NCBI GenBank assembly: GCA_003153875.1
Contig: PMBY01000327.1
Location: 7,200 to 17,550, forward strand
DNA length: 10,351 nucleotides
Source: Myxococcales bacterium
Lineage (GTDB): Bacteria; Myxococcota; Polyangia; Fen-1088
Reading direction: 5' to 3'
In this document: in pieces, positions 1 to 5,827 of the stretch
Position numbering within the stretch: the first letter of the stretch is position 1
Layout: every line of letters starts with the position of its first letter
Notes under the pieces: generated by a model
Database searches by the model: none
The model's input: only the letters and a program-made list of their open reading frames with translations
What the model was told of the DNA's origin: nothing
Translations under genes and position numbers: made by a program

Positions 1-1366
1 CCGGTGGCGTCGCCGCGCCCTTCTGCTGGCCGGTCGTCGTGCTGATCGAGTAAATGGAGTTTGCATCGAGTGAGATGGTGAACGACCCGTTGACCGGGGT
101 CACGCTGGCCAGCTTCTCGAACTGGGTGGTCGCATTGCTGCGCCACACGGACACGCTCCCAGTGGAAAGGCCGCCAGTGACATTGAACGTGATATTCTGC
201 GCTGCCTTGGCGCCCGACGTCTGCGCGATAATGCTGTAGTCGCCGCCACTGGGCGCCATCATGGTCACGTAGTTACCGCCACCCGAGAAGGTGCCGGATG
301 CGCCGTCCAGGTACTTCCAGCCGACCTTGGTGAACTGACCGACATGGGCATAGCCCCACAGCGCCGGATTGATAGTGTAGTTGCCGCTCCAGGGGGAACT
401 CGCGACGCCCACGGTGACGTCGTAGAAGGGCTCGTTCGAGTAGAACGCGGTGATGAGATACCAGTATACGGTCTTGGTGATCTTGCTATTGACGTAGTTG
501 AAGTTGAATGCGCCGACAATGTCCAGTGCGCACTGAAACCCGTGTTCATACACGTGCTCTTCAGTGTCCCAGATTGGTTTTCCGATGGCTATGACGTTCG
601 CGGGCGGCGGCGTTCCCTTGGTGGAGCCATAGGACGCCGTGGTGTGGCTGCCGATGGCATAGACCGCAGCCTTCAAGGTGGCGTCTGTGTTCATCCCGGT
701 GGCCCAGTTCCAGCTGGTGGCTCCCCAGTTGTCGAAGGCGTGGATGCCGACCTTGGTGAGACCATTGTTGTTCAAAGTGGTGCGAAATGTCTTCACCCAG
801 CTCGTGTTGTCGCCCTTTTCGTTTCGGCACCCGACGTAGTCGATATCGAGGCCATGGACAGACTTCGCACCCATGATCCACTTGGACAGGTAGTCAGCCG
901 TGTCCTGCGACCAGAAGTTGCCATTGCCGACCCACCCAGGCGCCGACCACGCAGTGGCATCCAGAACAATCGCCGGGTTTCTCTGCCTGGCCTGTTCCAT
1001 CAGCCACCACTCGTAGCCGCGGTCATAGTTCTCGTCCGTCTTGCTGTGCATGTGGCTCAGCTCCGAGCCTTGGGTCGAATTACCGTCGCCGCCAATCTCG
1101 ACATACAGCTCTTGCAGAGAGGCCCCGTAGTTCGGCTTGAAGAGGTAGTCGAGAATCTGCGTGCGCTGGGGCTCGATGTAGTCCCTGAGAAGAGGCGAGG
1201 TTCCGCCACCGCCGGTCACCGCGCCGATTCCGTCATAGGTCCGACCGGAGCCGGCGCCATCAATCGCGATGGTTTGGGCAAGAGCGTCGGCACTTGCGCT
1301 GAAAAACCCCGCTGTGAAGGCAGCGGCGAGAAGAACAAGTCGAACGCGCGTCGAGGCTAGACTCAT
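1..1366 (-). CDS. Secreted GH59 galactocerebrosidase-like glycoside hydrolase (3' end outside window)
   Basis: The minus strand is open from the ATG at 1364-1366 to the left edge (455 codons, no stop). Residues 1-30 are a Sec signal peptide: Arg at 7 and 9, a hydrophobic core, and a probable cut after ADALA. From residue 34 the protein matches human GALC closely by eye: YDGIGAVTGGGGTS, QILDYLFKPNYGASL, VEIGGDGNSTQGSELSHMH and GYEWWLM. The GALC acid/base lies in an NE motif; here it is N182-E183. The nucleophile lies in LWSSED; here it is IWDTEE with E269. GH59 enzymes are retaining beta-galactosidases that release galactose from galactosylceramide; the bacterial substrate is unknown and could be a plant galactoside. 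The TIM barrel and beta-sandwich are present. The window ends where GALC enters its C-terminal lectin domain, so that part is not seen. AAAGG lies 9 nt before the chosen ATG; an in-frame ATG at 1375 directly abuts it and is less likely. Confidence 0.9.
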   Translation of the reverse strand, partial: MSLASTRVRLVLLAAAFTAGFFSASADALAQTIAIDGAGSGRTYDGIGAVTGGGGTSPLLRDYIEPQRTQILDYLFKPNYGASLQELYVEIGGDGNSTQGSELSHMHSKTDENYDRGYEWWLMEQARQRNPAIVLDATAWSAPGWVGNGNFWSQDTADYLSKWIMGAKSVHGLDIDYVGCRNEKGDNTSWVKTFRTTLNNNGLTKVGIHAFDNWGATSWNWATGMNTDATLKAAVYAIGSHTTASYGSTKGTPPPANVIAIGKPIWDTEEHVYEHGFQCALDIVGAFNFNYVNSKITKTVYWYLITAFYSNEPFYDVTVGVASSPWSGNYTINPALWGYAHVGQFTKVGWKYLDGASGTFSGGGNYVTMMAPSGGDYSIIAQTSGAKAAQNITFNVTGGLSTGSVSVWRSNATTQFEKLASVTPVNGSFTISLDANSIYSISTTTGQQKGAATPP

Positions 1367-1402
1367 GAACAACATCCTTTCGGTGGCGCCCGAATAGGTC
1401 TA

Positions 1403-1412
1403 GGGCGCGCCC
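1403..1412. promoter_or_regulatory. 10-bp perfect palindrome upstream of the GH59 gene
   Basis: GGGCGCGCCC lies 37-46 nt before the GH59 ATG, in its expected promoter or leader region. A perfect GC palindrome of this size is not rare by chance in DNA of this composition. An operator role is only possible; no matching sigma-70 -10/-35 pair was found beside it. Confidence 0.2.
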
Positions 1413-1469
1413 GCGCTCGTAGCTTCACAAAGAACTCGCCTCTCCGACGGATCTGCGAAATGCCGCTAT

Positions 1470-1503
1470 GTCCAAAATTCCAGCGAGTCGAAGATTTTTG
1501 GAC
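1470..1503. repeat. AT-rich 8-bp inverted repeat between the peroxiredoxin and GH59 genes
   Basis: GTCCAAAA (1470-1477) and TTTTGGAC (1496-1503) are perfect inverted repeats with an 18-nt spacer. They sit 52-85 nt past the peroxiredoxin stop and about 105 nt upstream of the GH59 start. The stem has only four G/C pairs, and no clean T-tract sets it apart, so it is a poor intrinsic terminator. It could be a protein-binding site. It stands out because the surrounding DNA is GC-rich. Confidence 0.35.
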
Positions 1504-1554
1504 CCATTTTCGCCAGCCGACTCCCCCCTTGCGGCGGCTCGGTCGATTCGCCCG

Positions 1555-2097
1555 CTACCTGCTGGTGGCGCCCAGGGCGTCCAGTGCGGCCAGCACCTCG
1601 CGACTGTGCACCGTGGGCTTCACGTCGGCAAACACCTGCGCGATCTTGCCCTGGGGATCGATGATGAAGGTGTGGCGCGCAGCCAGCTTGGTCACGAGCA
1701 GGTTGGTGAGCGAGCCGTAGGCTGCCGCCACCCTCTTGTCGGTGTCAGCCAGGAGTTTGAAGGTCAGTCCCTCCTGCGCGCAAAACTCCTGGTGTGAATC
1801 CACGCTGTCCACGCTCACCCCCAGCACGACTGCCTTGCGCTTGGCGTACTCGGGCTGATCCCTGGCGAAGTTATGCGCCTCGACGGTGCAGCCTGGGGTC
1901 TTGTCCTTGGGATAGAAGTACAAAACCACCCAGGTGCCGTGCAGTGCCGAGAGCTGTACTTTGCTGCCGTCATGCGCCGGCAGCGTGAAATCCGGTGCCG
2001 GGCTTCCCACGGCCGGCATCACCGTCGCCCCAGAAAAGCGAGGCCAGGAGACCAGGGCCATGGTTGCCGCCGCGAAGATCCCCGAGTATGTATTCAT
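1555..2097 (-). CDS. bcp: Thioredoxin-dependent peroxiredoxin, PrxQ/Bcp family
   Basis: This 180-residue protein reduces H2O2 and organic hydroperoxides with thioredoxin-type donors. The thioredoxin fold of the family runs from about residue 28 to 175: SPAPDFTLPAHDG, VVLYFYPKDKTPGCT with peroxidatic C70, GVSVDSVDSH, and the conserved Arg of ARHTFIIDP (R141). E. coli Bcp has its resolving Cys five residues after the peroxidatic one; here that position is H75. Instead C106 lies 36 residues on, matching the alpha-3 resolving Cys of Xylella-type PrxQ (C47/C83), so an atypical two-Cys mechanism is expected. Residues 1-26 form a hydrophobic leader absent from typical Bcp, which could be a weak signal peptide or anchor. 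The start at 2097 is supported by GGAG six bases upstream. A start at Met27 (2019) would give the usual family length but has a poorer ribosome site. The gene is divergent from the esterase lipoprotein. Confidence 0.9.
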   Translation of the reverse strand: MNTYSGIFAAATMALVSWPRFSGATVMPAVGSPAPDFTLPAHDGSKVQLSALHGTWVVLYFYPKDKTPGCTVEAHNFARDQPEYAKRKAVVLGVSVDSVDSHQEFCAQEGLTFKLLADTDKRVAAAYGSLTNLLVTKLAARHTFIIDPQGKIAQVFADVKPTVHSREVLAALDALGATSR

Positions 2098-2204
2098 GGT
2101 GCGCTCCAATGGTTCCTGGCTTTTGGATGTCGTCGCCGGGCGTTGGCTTCGTCTCATTGCAACGCAACAGGTGCCGCTGGGCGCTTTCGAGGCCTCAGTC
2201 GGTA

Positions 2205-2210
2205 TACAAT
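2205..2210 (+). promoter_or_regulatory. Possible -10 element for the esterase lipoprotein gene
   Basis: TACAAT, within GGTATACAAT, fits a sigma-70-like -10 box 67 nt before the ATG. No convincing -35 was found at 16-18 nt spacing, so this is tentative. GGCATCGCGG at 2231-2240, downstream of it, recurs as GGCATTGCGG at 4125-4134 ahead of the GH12 gene. Confidence 0.3.
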
Positions 2211-2276
2211 AGATGCTCTTGTCGCAATACGGCATCGCGGATTCTTGAGCCGAAGATTTTGAAGGAGCCACTGCCT

Positions 2277-4004
2277 ATGACGATGTCAATCCATGACCAA
2301 AACGAGAAGTCGATCCACAACCTTCACGGTCGAGGGCCTTTTCCCCACCTCCTGTTCGCCTTGATTGCAGCAGCGCCTCTGGCTCTAGGCTGCAGCGCGT
2401 CCGACAACCCTGGGACACCGCAAGCGGGCAATGGCCCTGCCTCCGCAGGCTCAGGTGGGAGCGCCCAGAACACTGGCGGTGTGGTTTCGCAGGGCGGCCA
2501 GGAGACTGGCGGTGTGGTCGCGCAGGGTGGCTCCGACACTGGCGGTGTAGTCGCGCAGGGCGGCTCCGACACTGGCGGTGTGGTTGTCGTTGCCGGCTCG
2601 GTCGCTCCAGGCGGCTCGGTCGTAACGGGTGGCTCCATCTCCAAGGGCGGCACCACCACGGCAGGCGGCTCTCTCGCTCCAGGCGGCTCGGTCGTAGCGG
2701 GTGGCTCCACCCCCAAGGGCGGCACCACCACGGCAGGCGGCTCTCTCGCTCCAGGCGGCTCGGTCGTAGCGGGCGGTTCCACCCCCAAGGGCGGCACCAC
2801 CACGGCAGGCGGCTCTCTCGCTCCAGGCGGCTCGGTCGTAGCGGGCGGTTCCACTTCCAAGGGCGGCACCGCAACCGCGGGTAGCTCAGGCGGAACCATT
2901 CCCAGCAGCGGCGGGCAAACTGGCTCGACGGGCTCTGGGGTCTGCCCCGCCGTCGGAACGCCTCCAACTCCAGACACAGCGACGCGCGCCAAGTGCACCG
3001 GCAGCGGATCGGCCGGCATTACCTGCCATTTTGGCGGCAGCATTGGCAACTACGACGTCTCCTTCAATCTCGGTGGTACAGCCGCCGGTCAGACCATAGT
3101 GCAGGCGGAACACTTGCGTGAAATGCTGGCCGCCCAAGTCACGGTGGCGGGCACCGCGGTGGCCCCGATAGCCACCACCGCTGGCCAAAAAGCCCCCTTT
3201 TCCATGACGGTCAATGTCCGCAATCCGGAGGGACAACCCGAGTGGTCGCAGGCATCGAACGGAACCCTTGGGCTGGACATGTACTTCATTGGAGCCAATC
3301 CCCAGCTGGATTCCATCGCCTACGCGCCGACCACCACTGCCGCTGTCATGTACATCTTGACCGATTCGACCGGGTGCGACCAAGAGGGCCCAGGTACCGC
3401 AGGCTGGGGCCAGTGGTTGCCGCAGTTTTTCGGCTATGGCCTCGCTGTGGCGAACTACGGCAATTCCGGTGCGCTGTCGGAATGCTCGCCCACAACCACC
3501 CCCTGCAGGACCGACGCGCCCTACTACAGTTTCTATGACGACCCCAAGATGTGGCCAACGGTCAAGCCTCTGATCAAGGCCGGCGACGTCGTCTTCATCG
3601 AATTCGCCCACAACGACAAGAACACGCCGCAGGCTGCGTATGAAAAAAACCTAACGACCTACATCACGGAGACCAGGGCCAAGGGAGCTATCCCGGTGCT
3701 TGCGACCCCCATCCCACGCAACAACTGGTCTGGCGGCTCGATGAGTGCCACCTTCACCAATAGCGTGGGCGTGGATCTTCTTGCGAGCATCAAGAGCGTC
3801 GGCGCAACCAACAATGTTCCGGTCGTCGATATCAACGCCAAGGTCGTCGCGGCTTTTAGCGCCAAAGGCCAAGCTACGGTATCGGGATATTACGCAGACC
3901 CAACTACCCACCTGAGCACCGTGGGAGCCAACATCGTTGCCCAACTTATCCGCGACGAGATCAAGAGGCTCAACATCTACCCGCTGGTGTGCTTCCTCCG
4001 CTAG
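2277..4004 (+). CDS. Repeat-linker lipoprotein with SGNH/CE12 esterase domain (rhamnogalacturonan acetylesterase-like)
   Basis: This 575-residue protein starts at an ATG 9 nt after GAAGGAG (2261-2267). Residues 24-39 are hydrophobic and end in LALGC, which fits a permissive lipobox, so it is probably a lipoprotein anchored at Cys39. Residues 40-220 are a Gly-rich linker with two tandem repeat families. From about residue 222 comes a beta-sandwich (YDVSFNLGGTAAGQ to LDMYFIGANP) like the N-terminal domain of some CE12 enzymes. An SGNH hydrolase fold starts near residue 357. Block I is ILTDST with nucleophile S364, where GDS is usual. Block II is near VANYGNSGALS. Block III is EFAHND with N446. 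Block V is DPTTHLS with D541 and H545, one residue wider than the usual DxxH. CE12 enzymes remove acetyl groups from pectin rhamnogalacturonan. Family is fairly sure; substrate is inferred. The last residues (VCFLR) follow the final helix. Confidence 0.85.
   Translation: MTMSIHDQNEKSIHNLHGRGPFPHLLFALIAAAPLALGCSASDNPGTPQAGNGPASAGSGGSAQNTGGVVSQGGQETGGVVAQGGSDTGGVVAQGGSDTGGVVVVAGSVAPGGSVVTGGSISKGGTTTAGGSLAPGGSVVAGGSTPKGGTTTAGGSLAPGGSVVAGGSTPKGGTTTAGGSLAPGGSVVAGGSTSKGGTATAGSSGGTIPSSGGQTGSTGSGVCPAVGTPPTPDTATRAKCTGSGSAGITCHFGGSIGNYDVSFNLGGTAAGQTIVQAEHLREMLAAQVTVAGTAVAPIATTAGQKAPFSMTVNVRNPEGQPEWSQASNGTLGLDMYFIGANPQLDSIAYAPTTTAAVMYILTDSTGCDQEGPGTAGWGQWLPQFFGYGLAVANYGNSGALSECSPTTTPCRTDAPYYSFYDDPKMWPTVKPLIKAGDVVFIEFAHNDKNTPQAAYEKNLTTYITETRAKGAIPVLATPIPRNNWSGGSMSATFTNSVGVDLLASIKSVGATNNVPVVDINAKVVAAFSAKGQATVSGYYADPTTHLSTVGANIVAQLIRDEIKRLNIYPLVCFLR
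2472..2570 (+). repeat. Three 33-bp coding repeats (11 residues)
   Basis: Three units of TGGVVxQGGxx begin at 2472, 2505 and 2538; a fourth partial unit starts at 2571. The second and third encode identical peptides. They form the membrane-proximal part of the esterase linker and keep the reading frame. Confidence 0.85.
2592..2879 (+). repeat. Four 72-bp coding repeats (24 residues, built from GGxxxx hexapeptides)
   Basis: Units run 2592-2663, 2664-2735, 2736-2807 and 2808-2879. The consensus is four hexapeptides: GGSLAP, GGSVVA, GGSTPK, GGTTTA. The middle units are nearly identical at DNA level, which points to recent expansion or gene conversion; the first and last are more diverged. The array lies just before the catalytic half and is probably a flexible, solvent-exposed spacer. 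Copy number may vary between strains. Confidence 0.9.
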
Positions 4005-4036
4005 CAGAGACCGCACCTACATCAAGCCGACAGAGC

Positions 4037-4063
4037 GCGGGCGGCCAAAGAAAACAGGCCCGC
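4037..4063 (+). terminator. Weak hairpin after the esterase gene
   Basis: GCGGGC (4037-4042) can pair with GCCCGC (4058-4063) across a 15-nt A-rich loop, 33 nt after the stop. No T-tract follows, so intrinsic termination is doubtful. Confidence 0.2.
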
Positions 4064-4100
4064 CGGTCGCGGTGATCGTTTCCCATTTCCGCGCTAGTGG

Positions 4101-4106
4101 TACACT
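4101..4106 (+). promoter_or_regulatory. Possible -10 element for the GH12 lipoprotein gene
   Basis: TACACT within GGTACACT lies 57 nt before the GH12 ATG. It resembles the candidate upstream of the esterase gene and is followed by the shared GGCATYGCGG motif at a similar distance (18 versus 20 nt). No clear -35 is visible. Confidence 0.3.
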
Positions 4107-4162
4107 GATCTGGTTCGGGTGCGTGGCATTGCGGGCAACCTCAGCCACAAAGGGATTCGATC

Positions 4163-5569
4163 ATGAAGTACGTGCGCGTCCCCGCCACAGGTCTGTCCCT
4201 GTCCTGTGTCCTGTTCGTCGCGTTCGCAAGTAGCTGTTCCGAGTTGACCCCGGCCCCGGCGGCCACCGGGGGCTCCTCCGGACAGGGAGGAGCCACGAGC
4301 GAAGGCGGCACGAACAGCGCAGGTGGTGTGATGTTGACCAGTGGAAGTGCATCAGGTGGTCTCGCCTCGACCGGAGGTACCACCGCGACTGGCGGCATGA
4401 CCGGTGCGACGGGGGCGGCGACCACTGGAGGCAGCCCAAGCACAGGCGGAACGACTGCCGCGGGTGGAGGCAGGGCCGCCGGAGGAGCGTCTTCCGGTGC
4501 AGACACCGGTTCGCCCGACGGCGGTGGAGACGTTCCGGCAACGGGCGGCGTGCTGACTGAAGGCGGCACGTCGGCAACAGGAGGCACCGCTGAGCCGGGT
4601 GGAACGACCAGTTCCGCCGGGACAACTAGCTCGGGCGGGACGACGGCCATGGGTGGCACCGACAGTTCCGGCGGAACCACTGCCTCGGGCGGCGCCACCA
4701 CCTCGGGCGGCACCACCACCTCGGGCGGCACCACCGGCGCCGGCGGCACCGCCACTTCAGGTGGAACGACTAGTTCCGGCGGCACCACCGCCTCCGGGGG
4801 CACCACCGCCTCGGGCGGCACCGCTACCTCAGGTGGAACGACCAGTTCCGGCGGCACCATCGGTCCCGTCACCACCAACTGTCCAGGAGCCGCGCCCGCG
4901 GGCATCACCTCATCCTGGTGCTCCTGCGCCGCGAACGGTAGTACGAACAGCGGCGGCTACACCTACTTCAACAACATCTGGGGATCCGGCCCGGGTCCCC
5001 AGTGCATCTGGGCCACCACAACAACCAAGTGGGGAGTGGCGGCCAATCATCCCACCACCGCCAATATCAAGTCCTATCCCAACATCTCGTCGTTTCCCCA
5101 AAAGGCCATCAACGCAATCAACAGCTGCACCAGTGCCTTCGACGTGACTGTGCCCAGCAGTGGATCCTGGGAAACCACCTACGACATTTTCGTCAGGGGC
5201 AACGGTTCAGCGAGCGTCGAAATCATGCTGTGGATGAACAAGAATGGGCCTGTGCAGCCGATCGCGTCTGTCACCGGCTCGTCCGGTCCGGTTGCGGACC
5301 AGACCAACGTGTCAGTGGGAGGCCATACCTGGAACGTCTATTCCGGCAACAGCGGCGGCGACATAGTTACCTTCGTGCGCACCAGCAACACCAACTCGGG
5401 CAGCGTGAACATAAAGGACATCCTGACCTGGCTCACGGGCAATCACACCGCCCACGGGGTGTTCACCTCCAGTTGGACACTCGATCTGGTGCAGTTCGGC
5501 TTCGAGATCACCTCGGACGGATCTACCCAGGCCTTCGTGACCAACAGCTACTCGGTCACGTCGAACTAG
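4163..5569 (+). CDS. Repeat-linker lipoprotein with GH12 endoglucanase/xyloglucanase domain
   Basis: This 468-residue protein begins 7 nt after AAGGGA. Residues 1-25 form a lipoprotein signal ending in FASSC, with Cys25 as the predicted lipidated residue. Residues 26-235 are a Gly/Thr/Ser linker that becomes a strict hexapeptide array from residue 146. Residues 240-468 are a complete GH12 catalytic domain of normal length (about 230). GH12 landmarks include YTYFNNIWG, IKSYPNISS, EIMLWMN with probable nucleophile E353, and FGFEI with probable acid/base E448. GH12 enzymes are retaining endo-hydrolases of beta-1,4-glucan, xyloglucan or mixed-linkage glucan; the preference cannot be read from sequence alone. 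No carbohydrate-binding module is present, so the linker may position the enzyme instead. The architecture copies that of the upstream esterase gene, 158 nt away, suggesting joint action on plant cell wall at the cell surface. Separate promoters seem likely. Confidence 0.93.
   Translation: MKYVRVPATGLSLSCVLFVAFASSCSELTPAPAATGGSSGQGGATSEGGTNSAGGVMLTSGSASGGLASTGGTTATGGMTGATGAATTGGSPSTGGTTAAGGGRAAGGASSGADTGSPDGGGDVPATGGVLTEGGTSATGGTAEPGGTTSSAGTTSSGGTTAMGGTDSSGGTTASGGATTSGGTTTSGGTTGAGGTATSGGTTSSGGTTASGGTTASGGTATSGGTTSSGGTIGPVTTNCPGAAPAGITSSWCSCAANGSTNSGGYTYFNNIWGSGPGPQCIWATTTTKWGVAANHPTTANIKSYPNISSFPQKAINAINSCTSAFDVTVPSSGSWETTYDIFVRGNGSASVEIMLWMNKNGPVQPIASVTGSSGPVADQTNVSVGGHTWNVYSGNSGGDIVTFVRTSNTNSGSVNIKDILTWLTGNHTAHGVFTSSWTLDLVQFGFEITSDGSTQAFVTNSYSVTSN
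4598..4867 (+). repeat. Fifteen 18-bp coding repeats (GGTTxS hexapeptide) with 72-bp higher-order period
   Basis: Fifteen consecutive hexapeptides, mostly GGTTxS, fill the end of the GH12 linker. A four-unit block beginning GGTATS-GGTTSS at 4742 is repeated from 4814, exactly 72 bp later, with very similar DNA. The array is in frame throughout and stops just before the catalytic domain. It is probably a flexible and possibly glycosylated spacer. Confidence 0.9.
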
Positions 5570-5571
5570 TT

Positions 5572-5700
5572 TCAGCTGGCTTCGACCGCGCCCAGCGTGC
5601 ACGCGCTTGAGCGCAGGTTGCCACGCTGATCGATGGGCGGGCAGCCGGTGCCTTGACCAATGGCCGGGCTGCCCGACGCCGGGAGCATGGTCTTGGTCGG
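5572..5700 (-). pseudogene. Remnant C-terminus of a choice-of-anchor Q / beta-helix surface protein
   Basis: The minus-strand frame ending at the TGA at 5572-5574 reads PTKTMLPASGSPAIGQGTGC, then PPIDQRGNLRSS, then ACTLGAVE near the stop. This is the familiar end of choice-of-anchor Q proteins: an LPxxGSPAI stretch, then CPxxDQRG, then a closing C-x-x-GAVE. These are secreted parallel beta-helix proteins usually of several hundred residues. Only about 42 residues are recognisable. Upstream on that strand the frame stays open to about 6054, but it soon lies antisense to the kinase coding region and no family sequence is visible. I read it as a truncated gene end left by deletion or rearrangement. 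It ends 2 bp from the GH12 stop, tail to tail. It has no evident start or ribosome site. Confidence 0.7.
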
Positions 5701-5827
5701 ACAGTATGCGGCTCTTCCTGCCCCGTTGCAGCGGCCTATGTTGGCAGCCTGCCATCCCAGGCTGATCACCTTCCTGGATTTGTGCGACAATGTCGGTGAT
5801 GTCGTTCTGGACACCAGCGGTCCAAAC

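Noticed and set aside
344..1360. Long plus-strand open frame (338 codons) opposite the GH59 gene
   Set aside because: The minus strand here encodes a continuous, clearly recognisable GH59 protein; the plus frame has no family features and is a high-GC shadow.
2098..2271. Longer peroxiredoxin starting at 2271
   Set aside because: The added 58 residues have no family match, and GGAG lies correctly before the ATG at 2097.
2472..2879. CRISPR-like regular repeats
   Set aside because: Repeats are contiguous, in frame, without unique spacers, and encode a Gly-rich linker.
2324..3049. Minus-strand Pro-rich repeat frame
   Set aside because: It is antisense to the esterase linker repeats; same explanation as for the GH12 linker.
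4141..4908. Minus-strand frame encoding a Pro/Val-rich VVPPE repeat protein
   Set aside because: It is the antisense of the Gly/Thr-rich linker of the GH12 lipoprotein; the repeats come from that array and there is no signal or domain of its own.
5595..5604. Palindrome GCGTGCACGC just after the GH12 gene as a terminator
   Set aside because: It has no loop or T-tract and lies inside the coding remnant on the other strand.
5660..5827. Longer N-terminus for the hybrid kinase from the ATG at 5660
   Set aside because: No ribosome site; the added residues do not look like a leader and are antisense to the choice-of-anchor Q remnant. The membrane segment follows naturally from the 5828 start.
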